Source: Arthrobacter sp. 9V | Lineage (GTDB): Bacteria > Actinomycetota > Actinomycetes > Actinomycetales > Micrococcaceae | Length of the DNA: 64,000 bases | Assembly: GCF_902506065.1 (NCBI RefSeq) | Contig: NZ_LR732912.1 | Coordinates: 4,431,525-4,495,524, forward strand | Direction: 5' to 3' | In this document: in pieces, positions 1-8,671 of the stretch | Layout: each line of letters starts with the position of its first letter | How positions within the stretch are numbered: the first letter of the stretch is position 1 | Notes under the pieces: generated by a model | The model's input: only the letters and a program-made list of their open reading frames with translations | Databases searched by the model: none | Told to the model about the DNA's origin: nothing | Translations under genes and position numbers: made by a program

Positions 1-540
1 CCACCCACCTGCCGACCTTGGTATGGAACAGCTAGCACTTTGAAAGTGCTATCAAAGCACTATCGAAAAGCTAGTAGTTCAATACTCCTCCGATGGGCCC
101 CACACCAAGGAAACAAGAGGAAGGACGGTATCAAACCAGTACCGCCGCGATAGCATTTTGATATCACTTTCGAGGTGGTATCAAATCGCTATCAGATCGA
201 GATCCCGGAACCTCCTCCCGTTGCCACCCACCTGCCGACCTTGGTATGGAACAGCTAGCACTTTGAAAGTGCTATCAAAGCACTATCGAAAAGCTAGTAG
301 TTCAATACTCCTCCGATGGGCCCCACACCAAGGAAACAAGAGGAAGGACGGTATCAAACCAGTACCGCCGCGATAGCATTTTGATATCACTTTCGAACTA
401 CTATCAGGTTGCGGCCAGTAGCCGCCATGGCCAGGACCTCGCCTGCACAAGCAAAGGTAGCGATGGGGGAGAGGCCATGTACCTGCATCGACCTGATATC
501 ACTTCAATATTGAATTAGTATCAAACTGCTACCGGTGGTG
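1..540. repeat. Iteron-like region with a 173-bp direct duplication
   Basis: Bases 1-173 recur almost perfectly at 224-396 (offset 223), and the first copy may extend left of the window. Inside and around both copies TATCA-type motifs (TATCAAA, TATCACTT, TATCAGA) recur at about 50, 129, 162, 179, 190, 273, 352, 385, 402, 497 and 519. A 17-base near-palindrome sits at 34-50. Such dense short repeats next to a replication gene are typical of plasmid origins (iterons) or centromeres. The assignment is inferred from position; no binding protein is proven. The short open frame at 158-376 follows the repeat and is not taken as a gene. Confidence 0.6.
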
Positions 541-738
541 CGCCTTCAGTCCACAACTCCCGTTGAAGGTCCAGAAGCGGGTCCATGGCCAGCAATTACC
601 CGGCTACATCGACCGAGTAATTGCCCCACCCAAGACAGTTCTAAGAGCTGCTGCAGTATTCTGATGTCAGGATTTCCTGACATCATCTGAGGCAGACTCA
701 AGTCGAAACCACGCCGGAACATAGAGGGGCGCAGACGT

Positions 739-1260
739 ATGAACTGGGATATGCAGGATGGGATTCACGAAGGATGGCCAGGCGCCGTTGCTCCAGACGG
801 GCGCATCACAGGAGACATCAGAACGGGCAGCCCTTCGGTTCAAGGTATCTCGGGCAGTTTCCCACGACATCCAGTTCACGCTGACCAAGAGATTATCTCA
901 GATGACAGAGTTGTAGGCTGGCGTTCACTATGTGCCTGCGGCTGGTTCGGTCCCTTCTGGAAACGAGTTCCGACATCCTCAGAAGCTAGCCTTTCAAAGC
1001 GCCGTGCTTTTGTACCCCTTCTTGGTGTGGCCGTGCCATCCGTCATTGTTGAGGACACCATGCGCCTTGAGTGGACAGCCCATGCAATTCCCGCTTCAGC
1101 AATTTCCGAACTGCAGGCCGCATTCCGAGTGTTGAAGATAGCAGAGGCGCGCGTGAGCAGGGGAGTGCAGTCGGCGCGATCTGCGGGCGTCTCCTGGGCC
1201 CGAATCGGACACGCGCTAGAAGTCAGCAGACAATCAGCTCATGAGCGGTGGAAATCCTAA
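739..1260 (+). CDS. Small protein with C-terminal HTH-like segment
   Basis: A 173-residue protein of unknown function. Residues about 60-75 contain a Cys-rich aromatic stretch (SLCACGWFGPFW). The last 50 residues resemble an actinobacterial helix-turn-helix tail: an Ala/Arg-rich helix, then GVSWARIGHALEVSRQSAHERW. It could bind DNA in the adjacent repeat region, but that rests only on proximity. The start is uncertain because no strong ribosome binding site precedes it, and the N-terminal 50 residues look less constrained than the tail. It lies between the repeat region and the replication gene, which is on the other strand. Confidence 0.5.
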   Translation: MNWDMQDGIHEGWPGAVAPDGRITGDIRTGSPSVQGISGSFPRHPVHADQEIISDDRVVGWRSLCACGWFGPFWKRVPTSSEASLSKRRAFVPLLGVAVPSVIVEDTMRLEWTAHAIPASAISELQAAFRVLKIAEARVSRGVQSARSAGVSWARIGHALEVSRQSAHERWKS

Positions 1261-1921
1261 CACCAGGCTCCTGAAAGACGGACCATGGCTAGAGCCATAG
1301 CTGTGCAGCGTGCCGAAACACGCCATTCCTACTCGGTACTGCCCAGTGTTCCTCACTCTGCACACAAAAAGTGTGCGTGATTGTCGAGGGCGGCCAGCGT
1401 TCTTCCACTTCAGAGTCGCAAACGCCAGCTTCCTCGACCTGCACCTGCAAGAACCGGTCCAGGCAAGCATGTCAGGCTCGGCCTTCGCGACGGTTACGGC
1501 AGATCTAGCAAAGGTAGTCATCAAGGACTCCTGGACAGTCGGCTAAAAACTAGAGGGTGTCACTCGCGACCCTTCATGCGCAGACTTTCCAGCTCCACCC
1601 AAACAATAGAACACGCGCTGAGGCTACTGCCGGTGTCCGAGCAGTACCGGCCGGGTAGGGGAGTGCTTGCCCCTTCGGTGGCGTCATAGGCAACGCCGAC
1701 TCAGTCATCCGTGGCCGGGAAGACCGTACGGATGGCGGGTACCTTACTTCTACGCCAAGTGAGTTCGCAGGTCAGCGACTCGTATTCCCGGAAACCTGGA
1801 CCGAGCGATTCATAGCAGCATTCCAATGTGGCTTATGGCGCTAACTGTGGCATAAACTTGACGACTATGATGCCTTAGGAAGCCCCGCCTTTCTCAGTTG
1901 CCAGGATCATCCGGCAGCTGC
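1261..1921. other. Intergenic stretch without a supportable gene
   Basis: About 660 bases lie between the small HTH protein and the convergent replication gene. Several open frames occur but none has a good ribosome binding site or a recognisable protein. No clear tandem repeat or strong terminator was seen. Confidence 0.4.
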
Positions 1922-3763
1922 TTACACCCCCCTGGTGAAGGCCATATCAGCTAGGGTCCATTCATCAGGTGGCCCCTCGAAGGCTTCCCAAGGGTAATCA
2001 TCTGTGGGGGAGAGGAGCTCCGCTACTGTGTTCACGTTCTTTGAAAGCCACTCCCGCCACACTATTCGTTCAATGCGATATCTCTGGAGTTGGGCAGCTA
2101 CAGCTTCCACCACACCAAAGCATTCTGCGAGCTCCTGGAGGGAGGTCGCAGCTACGATCACCCAAGATCGGGCGCCATTCCTTGAGATCATATTCCATGC
2201 TGCCAGGACCTCGAGGCTTTCGCCAACGGCGGTTCTGGACAGCTTTGTCTGAGCGACCAATTCCGTCGTTGTGAGCCCTGGCGTGCTCTCCAAGGCTTCG
2301 TAAACGAATGCCGCCGGCAAACCCAGCTCCCTGAAAACCGGCCTGAGCGAATGAATCTTTCCCTTTCGCCAGGTTAGATCCTCTGCTGCTGAGCGAAGTC
2401 CTTCGGGGATCGTCAGCATGTACAGATCACCTTTAGTTCCCCGGCCACGTTCTACCAACGTCACCAGCGGGTCATTCTCAGCACGCAAAGCCCGCAAGTG
2501 AGCGCCCACAGTTGTGTGATCCAGTCCAGTCGCCACCGCGATTGATCGATCACCAAACTCAACAAATCGAGACGCTGTCATGTGGGCGGCCGCGCCCAAC
2601 GCTCTTAACACCATCCGACGTGCCAGGCCGGTGCGGGAGCTGGCGTATGCAGGCTCTCTCAGGGACAGGGCGTTTCTCCAAGATCGCAGGTAACGGTGCT
2701 CACTACTCGAATCTGGGTTTGAGGGTGTTCCTAGTAGGGGCTGTGTATTTGGCCGGCTTGTGGGGGATTTGCGGGCATTGTTATTCCCAGTCCTTGGGCC
2801 TTGGTTTTTTCGTAGGTAGTCGATCGCGTTGTTCCAGTCCCGCTTCAGGGAGGGGAGCCGGTGATGGGGAGCGTAGCGGGCGTAGAACGATGCGAGTCCG
2901 GGCCAGACGCCTTGGAGGAACCGTCGTTGAACCTCGACAAGTTTCATTCCAGCGGCGGCCGCTGCGGTCAAGACAGCCTGACGGGCTTCCGAGTCCGAGG
3001 CGTACCGGTTCGCGTCGTACAGACCCGACAGCGCCATCTGCTGCATTAGCCTGGACATCCGTCCGATCGTCTGCGGTGCGTCCGGGTCTCTGTTTTCCCA
3101 GGAAAGCGGCTGTTCCAGCCTCAAGGCCCGTACACTGGCGATTTCATCGCTCAAGTCTTGGCGTATTGAGTCCCAGACCCGAACCGTGTTTGGGCGTTTT
3201 GCAATGTCGTACGCCATGCTGAGGCTCATGGCGAGTACCTGGTGGCCGCCGCGCTTGTGAGGTGATCCTGGTGTACGCATGCAACCGTGAAGAAGGTTCT
3301 GGTGCGGAGATTTATCCAATGTCCGGTAGCGAGAGCCGAGTGCCTCGACAACATCGCGTGCCTCTGAAAAGGAAACCCTTTTCTCCAGTGGTATGTAGAC
3401 GTGTCGGCCGCCATTGGGCGAGTGATCTTCAATCCACCGAGCGCCACAGCTGTGCAGCCACGATTGGAGGGACTTCACGTCTGCTTCCACCCAGTCGATA
3501 CCTGCAATAGAGGAGTCGAAATCCAGGAAGAGGGCAGAGCAGCTGCCGTCTTTCCCGAAGATCCGAACTGCCGCAGGAAACGTGGGGAGCGTCTCAGTCA
3601 GAGCGCGCTCGTGCTTTTGGGGATAGGTCTTACCGCCGTCTCGGGATATGCGAATACGGGGTTGACCTGCGAGAAGAGGCGCCAGTGAGGCCCACGCCTG
3701 CGCGGCGGCAGCGGTCGGGGAATGGTCGCGAGACACGCCAGCGGGTACGACTGCTGGCAGCAC
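1922..3763 (-). CDS. Primase-polymerase-type plasmid replication protein
   Basis: This 613-residue protein carries features of archaeo-eukaryotic primases (PrimPol). A hydrophobic strand ends in FLDFD (acidic pair at D81/D83), followed by SPNGGRHVYIPL around residues 115-126, matching the sGGxHhY motif, and by a conserved RTPGSPHKRGGH segment. The C-terminal half contains two winged-helix-like regions (around residues 380-450 and 490-545). The combination suggests an initiator that primes DNA synthesis and binds the origin. It is the only replication candidate in the window, 1.4 kb from the TATCA repeats. The start is a GTG; an alternative start further in is possible because no clear ribosome binding site is visible. 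Confidence 0.72.
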   Translation of the reverse strand: MLPAVVPAGVSRDHSPTAAAAQAWASLAPLLAGQPRIRISRDGGKTYPQKHERALTETLPTFPAAVRIFGKDGSCSALFLDFDSSIAGIDWVEADVKSLQSWLHSCGARWIEDHSPNGGRHVYIPLEKRVSFSEARDVVEALGSRYRTLDKSPHQNLLHGCMRTPGSPHKRGGHQVLAMSLSMAYDIAKRPNTVRVWDSIRQDLSDEIASVRALRLEQPLSWENRDPDAPQTIGRMSRLMQQMALSGLYDANRYASDSEARQAVLTAAAAAGMKLVEVQRRFLQGVWPGLASFYARYAPHHRLPSLKRDWNNAIDYLRKNQGPRTGNNNARKSPTSRPNTQPLLGTPSNPDSSSEHRYLRSWRNALSLREPAYASSRTGLARRMVLRALGAAAHMTASRFVEFGDRSIAVATGLDHTTVGAHLRALRAENDPLVTLVERGRGTKGDLYMLTIPEGLRSAAEDLTWRKGKIHSLRPVFRELGLPAAFVYEALESTPGLTTTELVAQTKLSRTAVGESLEVLAAWNMISRNGARSWVIVAATSLQELAECFGVVEAVAAQLQRYRIERIVWREWLSKNVNTVAELLSPTDDYPWEAFEGPPDEWTLADMAFTRGV

Positions 3764-3945
3764 GCGAGCGTGCTGTTGTACGATGAGAGCAATCCTTTCG
3801 AGGAGGTCCTGTCAGAGGGACAACAAAGGGCCGGCCCGCCAAGACCGGTTTTATAGCAAGACAAAGGTGAATCTGAAAAGATCAACCTTCACGACTTACA
3901 GTCTGAGCGCCGGGAAGCAATCCAGAATGTAAGTCACTAGCTTCG

Positions 3946-3968
3946 AAGGCCCGCCTAATGCGGGCCTT
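3946..3968 (-). terminator. Hairpin downstream of the small RHH-like gene
   Basis: A perfect 9-bp stem (AAGGCCCGC paired with GCGGGCCTT) with a five-base loop sits just past the stop codon of the gene at 3974-4204. The T-run is weak, so termination is inferred from position and stem strength. Confidence 0.65.
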
Positions 3969-3973
3969 CCTCG

Positions 3974-4204
3974 TTATGAGGCTAAGCGCCCAAGCGGGAA
4001 CTCCTCCTGCTGGGGAACTGCGTGCAGCTTGGTATTGGCCAGGCGTTCTTCAACCAAATCTGACAGCCAGTCGCTTACGTACTGGTAGCCCTCTGCCTTA
4101 GCAATCTGGTCCATTGCATCCGCTTTAGGTGTTGCGATGCGGAATCCGACGAATTTGCGGTCGCCTTTGGAGCGTCTGCCTGTACGTGTAACTGGAGCCA
4201 TCAT
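3974..4204 (-). CDS. Small ribbon-helix-helix-like DNA-binding protein
   Basis: A 76-residue basic protein begins with RTGRRSKGDRKFVGFRI, a plausible N-terminal beta strand, followed by two helices (TPKADAMDQIAKAEG and VSDWLSDLVEERL). That is the layout of CopG/Arc-type ribbon-helix-helix proteins. An AGGACAGGG sequence precedes the ATG. Plasmid proteins of this type act in partition, copy control or relaxosome assembly. Repeats of TTGAAACAGAAACA lie 100-190 bases upstream and are natural candidates for its binding sites. The fold is inferred from pattern only. Confidence 0.6.
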   Translation of the reverse strand: MMAPVTRTGRRSKGDRKFVGFRIATPKADAMDQIAKAEGYQYVSDWLSDLVEERLANTKLHAVPQQEEFPLGRLAS

Positions 4205-4310
4205 CCCTGTCCTTTGAACTCGGCTGCGGAGGCCGCCGCTACTTCAATAGATTGGTCGAACCAAGTGCCACCTGGCCCTAAGTAGGCGGCTGCTATACAA
4301 CCGGCCTTCT

Positions 4311-4391
4311 CTGAAACTGAAACTACCATCGCGCGTCTTCCGGCAGTGGCATTGAAACAGAAACACCCTCCGGCGTGTTGAAACAGAAACA
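4311..4391. repeat. Three GAAACnGAAAC direct repeats
   Basis: CTGAAACTGAAACT is at 4311-4324 and two identical TTGAAACAGAAACA copies are at 4352-4365 and 4378-4391, the last two spaced 26 bases apart. They lie upstream of the small RHH-like gene. Direct repeats upstream of such a gene are typical of autoregulated partition or control loci; the function here is inferred. Confidence 0.6.
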
Positions 4392-4411
4392 GGGTCTAAT
4401 GGCGGAACCAT

Positions 4412-4433
4412 CTGCATGGAGGTCTCCATGCAG
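4412..4433. repeat. 22-bp palindrome
   Basis: CTGCATGGAG and its reverse complement are separated by only two bases. This is a perfect dyad just past the GAAAC repeats and could be an operator. The surrounding 4434-4733 contains no supportable gene. Confidence 0.5.
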
Positions 4434-4733
4434 CGTCAGCGCGCCCGATTATGGACAACATGCGATGCAGACCCGCGTTGGGCGTGTCGCCGCGGAGCCC
4501 TTGGGACAGAAAAGGGGGCTGAGCGTGGCATATCTAATTTCAAGCGTCCGCAAACGCTTTGATAGGTCCATGTTCGCATCACCCTAACCCGGCTTCAGAC
4601 AAGTTGCAGACGTTCACATCCCGCGGCATGTGGCGACTTGATTCCCCCAAGAAATCAAGTACGCGACAGCCTACCTACGTGCTTCGCACATGTACAACCC
4701 GGTTCTAACTCATGGCCTATATGCTACGAGTGT

Positions 4734-4752
4734 CATCAGGTAAAATCTGATG
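4734..4752. promoter_or_regulatory. Inverted repeat upstream of the XRE/ImmA operon
   Basis: CATCAG and CTGATG are separated by seven bases, about 70 bases before the start of the XRE-like gene. The position fits an autoregulatory operator for that regulator. This is an inference. Confidence 0.4.
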
Positions 4753-4819
4753 TTGGCTGTCCGCCTGCTCTGTAGCAGTCGCATCATAAGCAGCTGACCT
4801 TGGCTGAAGGAGCTTTGAG

Positions 4820-5269
4820 ATGGCAAATGGGGGTCGTAGCGTGTTCCTTACGCAACAGCAGAAGAAGGAGCGCCTGGCGGATCGAATGGGCATCTTGGTG
4901 GATATCTGGGAGTCAGACAACAACGCGGCGCTTACGTACAATCACGTGGAGGAATCACTTTCTGCCAACGGGATCCACCTGTCGCGGACACGGTGGTCAT
5001 ATTTGATCAATGGCACGGGCAGCCTGGTGACCGATCAGGAACTTCTGAAGGGCGTCGCGGAGTTCGTTTTTGGAGTGCCGGCAAGCTATCTCGTTGACCT
5101 CAACAGTGAGACTCCTCCCGAGGTAGAAGCACGGATGGAGTTCCTTGTGCAGATGCGCAAGCTCAAGGTGAAGAACTTTGCCGCGAGAAACCTGGGCGCG
5201 ACGTCACCGGAAACACTGAGGATGATCACGAGGATTATCGACTCGTCGATGAACGGTGAGGATGAATGA
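4820..5269 (+). CDS. XRE-like transcriptional regulator
   Basis: A 149-residue protein with a helical N-terminal DNA-binding region: residues 40-85 read as helix, turn and helix (NHVEESLSANGIHLSRTRWS, then TDQELLKGVAEFV). It is the first gene of a three-gene module: GAAGGAG sits seven bases before the ATG, and its stop overlaps the next start as ATGA. XRE regulators next to ImmA/IrrE metallopeptidases are a recurrent arrangement on mobile elements, where the peptidase cleaves or antagonises the regulator. The pairing is established for ImmA/ImmR; its operation here is inferred. Confidence 0.7.
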   Translation: MANGGRSVFLTQQQKKERLADRMGILVDIWESDNNAALTYNHVEESLSANGIHLSRTRWSYLINGTGSLVTDQELLKGVAEFVFGVPASYLVDLNSETPPEVEARMEFLVQMRKLKVKNFAARNLGATSPETLRMITRIIDSSMNGEDE

Positions 5270-5712
5270 CCCTCCCACCTGTCCAGGACAAGGTTCGGGA
5301 GTTGTGCGGTGACGGCACGACATCGATGGCGGAAGTCGTCGAACGCCTGACCGTGATCTGCGAGAAACCGATCAATCTGATCGAGTACAACGAGTCCTGG
5401 GGTTCACTGACGGCATTCAAGGCCGAATTTGAAGATCGCATCAACGTGTATTTCCCGCCGCAAAATTCCCAGCAGTACAAGCTCCACTGCATCTATCACG
5501 AGCTCGGACACATCTACCTGGAGAGCCTTCAGGTAGCCCTTGCCCTGCCGGATCTCTCTGGAGAAATGCTGAGGGAAACCGCGGACGCGATTAGCATCAC
5601 CTGCCGGTCGGTTCCGAACCACCCTGTCGAGCGGTGGGTGGAGGATTTCGCGTTCGAGATGTCGAAGAAGACACGTTCACGCAGCTCGTCCGATCTTGAT
5701 CCTTTCCTCTGA
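5266..5712 (+). CDS. ImmA/IrrE-type metallopeptidase
   Basis: This 148-residue protein contains the zinc-peptidase motif HELGH at residues 78-82 in the context HCIYHELGHIYLES, as in ImmA/IrrE-family proteins. It overlaps the XRE-like gene by four bases and is followed after six bases by a polytopic membrane protein. The likely role is regulated proteolysis of the XRE partner or a related repressor. No obvious extra domain is present, and the length is normal for short ImmA proteins. Confidence 0.8.
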   Translation: MTLPPVQDKVRELCGDGTTSMAEVVERLTVICEKPINLIEYNESWGSLTAFKAEFEDRINVYFPPQNSQQYKLHCIYHELGHIYLESLQVALALPDLSGEMLRETADAISITCRSVPNHPVERWVEDFAFEMSKKTRSRSSSDLDPFL

Positions 5713-5718
5713 TAAACC

Positions 5719-6633
5719 ATGAAACTGTTGCTCTTTGGGCTGCTGAGCGCCCTATGCCTCCTTCGGATCCCCTCGGTGGTCAAGGTCGCGGAATCCCGGG
5801 CCTCGTGGGTGGCATCGATCTTCGGGCTCGCGGCACTCTATGTTTTGGGAACGGTTACACCGTTGGAGGATATTGACCGCTACCTCGGTGGCATCAATGT
5901 GACGAACCTGCTCCAGGCTGCCTTCGCGCTCTTGGCAATCTTCTTCTTCAATGACAGCGTGCGGCGTCTGGCGAACGTACCCATGATCAGATGGACCTAC
6001 TACGCGCCGTTGCTGAGCATTCCCATCATGGTTGCCAGCTTCGCCCTGATCCAGGACAAAGCTCCAACGGCCGCGGACTTCATTGATACCCGCATGGACC
6101 AGCTCGCTACCGCCGTGTACAGCGGCATGTACATGCTGGCGCTGTTGTTCACCGTCCTCAGGATCATCTACATGCTTCGGCACAAAGCCAAGGGACTGTA
6201 CGCCACATTCTCAGCGGGCCTGCTGGTGGTTGCGGTCGCCGTTTCGTGCCACATCACATACGTGGTGCTGTTCTATTTCTCGCCCTGGGACGCCCTAGCC
6301 CGGGATATCGGCGCCTGGTTTGACCGTCTTTTCTATGTAGGCCTTTCAGTGACCGCCGCGGGATGGTTGATTCTCTTCCTGTCGAAGCAGCTGCCCAGAT
6401 TGCGTCTCTGGATGATCGATGCCCTGTGGCTGACCGCGTTGAGGATGCGCGTCCGTGCCGATCGGTCACGAGTCAGTCCGGCCTGGGATCTCTTCAACGA
6501 AACGCTCGAAAACGGCGTCTACAAAAGCCTCATTGTTCTGCACAACTACGAGCGGGTGAACTTGATGGACTTCCCGGATTCTGTTCAAGGCAGGATCAGC
6601 CACATCGAAGCCAAGCTCGACGCACGGACCTAG
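5719..6633 (+). CDS. Polytopic membrane protein, MAB_1171c-like
   Basis: A 304-residue protein with about seven hydrophobic segments (near residues 3-20, 30-50, 68-88, 92-112, 138-156, 163-187 and 206-228) and a soluble C-terminal tail of about 70 residues. It resembles actinobacterial proteins annotated as MAB_1171c putative transporters, which are often linked to an XRE regulator and an ImmA-like peptidase. The substrate is unknown. Its stop overlaps the stop of the convergent hydrolase gene. Confidence 0.65.
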   Translation: MKLLLFGLLSALCLLRIPSVVKVAESRASWVASIFGLAALYVLGTVTPLEDIDRYLGGINVTNLLQAAFALLAIFFFNDSVRRLANVPMIRWTYYAPLLSIPIMVASFALIQDKAPTAADFIDTRMDQLATAVYSGMYMLALLFTVLRIIYMLRHKAKGLYATFSAGLLVVAVAVSCHITYVVLFYFSPWDALARDIGAWFDRLFYVGLSVTAAGWLILFLSKQLPRLRLWMIDALWLTALRMRVRADRSRVSPAWDLFNETLENGVYKSLIVLHNYERVNLMDFPDSVQGRISHIEAKLDART

Positions 6634-7781
6634 CTCTGATCGGTCAAGATCGTGTCCCTGACCCACCTGGTCAGTTCCTTGGTGAAGGTAGAAGGCGAGG
6701 CGTTCCACTCCTGGGTGTGGTGAGCCTCGGGTAGTGATATCAAGGTGACGGTGGCCGGATTCGCGCGTTGGAACGCGGCCGAGATCTCCCAAGGAACCTC
6801 TTGATCAGCGGTCGAGTGCAAGACCAGGGTAGGGACATCCACCCTGTTGGCTACGTCCACCCAATCGAGCGCATCGAAATCAATCGGTTCTTCCAGCCCG
6901 AGCATCCTCGCGAACAAGGGGGAACCCAACAGGCGCATAACAAGGCCGACACCAACCGCCGGCACCCGGGCCCGCACTGCTCCTGCTGTAATGGCTTTCC
7001 GCCAGCTGGTGACGGGACCCACCAGGACGAGCCCGATGATCCTGTCCCGGTGGGCGCTGCGCTCTGCCGTGAGCAGGGCCATGGTCCCACCCATGGACCA
7101 GCCGGAGAGGATGACGCGCTTGGCTCCCTGAGCAACGGCGTAGGACACGGCACTTTCCACGTCACGCCATTCCGTTTGCCCCAGGTGACTCGATTCCGCC
7201 TGGGGCGGGCTGACCTCGACGTCACTGCGAAAAGTGGGAACCAGAGATGTGAATCCCAAGGAGCTGAATGCATGGACGTCTCGGAACATGATCGAGCGGT
7301 CCGTCCAGCTGCCATGGATATGGATCACCCACACGTCCTGATTTGCGGCCTCAAATAGCCATGCCGGCGCCGCGCCGTACTCGGTGGGGACATCCACCTC
7401 TTGATAGTGACCGCGGACGGCAGCGGGCTCGAAGAAAACGTCGGGGGTCCAATCGACGATTGGGCCCAGACCTCCCGGCGTAGAGCTTGACTGATCGAGC
7501 AGCCTTTCTACGAATTTTTGTTCCTCGTCGATCAGGGTGACCTCACCGACGCGCGTGTATTTGGCCGTCACTGGGTCGAACACGCCGAAGTCACCTGGGG
7601 CTTTGGTGTAGTCGTCCAAGTCAATGCGGACGCGACGTCCGCCGTCCACCATCTCTGCCCGGCGGTAGTCCTTTGGGCCTCGCTTGACGATTTTCCGAGC
7701 CATGACGACGGCGAACCCGGATAGTCCTGCGGCCGGCACAAGGAACGCCAGGCAGCTCAGGATGCGCCGTTTCGTCAGCAT
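6630..7781 (-). CDS. Alpha/beta hydrolase with N-terminal membrane anchor
   Basis: A 383-residue hydrolase. A hydrophobic segment near residues 8-27 suggests a membrane anchor or signal. The nucleophile elbow GWSMGG is mid-protein, the acid candidate lies in HSTADQEVP and the histidine in PEAHHTQEW. The ATG at 7781 is preferred over an upstream TTG at 7799 because GGAGG lies 11 bases before it. A regulator gene lies upstream on the same strand, and a set of ACATG(C/T)TCACTACA repeats occupies its promoter. The substrate is unknown; an esterase or peptidase-like role is possible. Confidence 0.8.
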   Translation of the reverse strand: MLTKRRILSCLAFLVPAAGLSGFAVVMARKIVKRGPKDYRRAEMVDGGRRVRIDLDDYTKAPGDFGVFDPVTAKYTRVGEVTLIDEEQKFVERLLDQSSSTPGGLGPIVDWTPDVFFEPAAVRGHYQEVDVPTEYGAAPAWLFEAANQDVWVIHIHGSWTDRSIMFRDVHAFSSLGFTSLVPTFRSDVEVSPPQAESSHLGQTEWRDVESAVSYAVAQGAKRVILSGWSMGGTMALLTAERSAHRDRIIGLVLVGPVTSWRKAITAGAVRARVPAVGVGLVMRLLGSPLFARMLGLEEPIDFDALDWVDVANRVDVPTLVLHSTADQEVPWEISAAFQRANPATVTLISLPEAHHTQEWNASPSTFTKELTRWVRDTILTDQS

Positions 7782-7864
7782 TGGGTCTTCGTCCTCCAAG
7801 GCGGATCAAGGGGAAAGGGGACCCAGACATCGTAACGTCCCTTACTGCCTGGTGACGGCGTAGA

Positions 7865-7923
7865 ACATGCTCACTACAAGCGTTGCACATGTTCACTACA
7901 GGCATGTAACGTGCTTAGTGAAA
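7865..7923. promoter_or_regulatory. Operator-like repeats before the hydrolase
   Basis: ACATGCTCACTACA (7865-7878) and ACATGTTCACTACA (7887-7900) are direct repeats 22 bases apart, about two helical turns. An inverted half-site TTAGTGAA follows at 7916-7923. They lie in the promoter of the hydrolase and below the ArsR-like gene, whose product is the obvious candidate binder. Confidence 0.55.
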
Positions 7924-7968
7924 CAAGAAGGTATTGCTATTTGACAAGGCTTGTTATGACTGCGGCGT

Positions 7969-8304
7969 TCATCTACCGCGGAGGTAGTTGACATAGGCAG
8001 GAAGCATCTCGAACTCCACGGCATCAATATTGGCCTCGTACTTCACGCGCTTGCCATGCCGTTGACCTGCGGGAAAGTCGGCCGTGACGACACCGGAAGC
8101 TTCGAGGGCTTCCAGGTGGTGTTGAAGACTGGGTCGGGTCAGCTTCCTGTTGTCGTCCAGGACAATACCCTTGAGGATTTCGCCGGTGGTGCAGGGGCCG
8201 TTCTGATGCAGGTAACGCAGTATGGCCGCGTGGGCTCGATTTCCGAGAACTTCGATGGCTGCCTCAACCTCCTGCGGATGATTGGGCTGGATGAGGCGCG
8301 GCAT
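7969..8304 (-). CDS. ArsR-like winged-helix regulator
   Basis: A protein of about 111 residues, counted from MPRLIQ, with a winged-helix domain: HAAILRYLHQNGPCTTGEIL, then a recognition helix RPSLQHHLEALEASGVV and a wing with RHGKRVKYEA. A longer start (TTG at 8352) is possible. No metal-binding cysteine pair is visible, so a metal sensor is unlikely. It lies just upstream of the hydrolase on the same strand, and repeated motifs fall between them. Control of the hydrolase is inferred. Confidence 0.72.
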   Translation of the reverse strand: MPRLIQPNHPQEVEAAIEVLGNRAHAAILRYLHQNGPCTTGEILKGIVLDDNRKLTRPSLQHHLEALEASGVVTADFPAGQRHGKRVKYEANIDAVEFEMLPAYVNYLRGR

Positions 8305-8671
8305 GCGTCTATCTTGCCCGATTATTCGGATAGCTCTGAGTCGCAGATCCAAGTGTATCGCTAAATGATTAACTTTGAGCTACAGTCAAGTTGTAGGCCT
8401 TACTCGAAAGAAAGAGGCGCAACGTCCTTCGAAGGGGATCCTGCCGAAGGACGAGATGCGTCTCATGCTGACGATGTGACAAGCATCTTGGTTGGAGCAA
8501 GAGAAGAAATGGCACGGCAGCGCGGACTTGATTGCCAGTAGCTGGCAGTAGACAAGAAGCAATGCCCATGGGGGAGGGACAGGTTTTGAAGAACATGCTG
8601 CCATTCGGTACACAGCGGCCGTTAAACGCGCCACTGCCTAACTGCCGCAGGCACCGCTCGGTGGTGGAGCG
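8305..8671. other. Leader of the transfer operon
   Basis: About 365 bases hold no convincing gene. This is the divergent intergenic region between the ArsR-like gene and the transfer operon, so promoters for both are expected here. No clear promoter hexamers could be assigned. Confidence 0.35.

Noticed and set aside
158..376. 72-residue open frame in the repeat block
   Set aside because: It runs across the duplicated non-coding repeat, has no good ribosome binding site and resembles no protein.
1..396. Possible CRISPR array
   Set aside because: Only two long repeat units exist, 173 bases each, without regular spacers; iteron or origin structure fits better.
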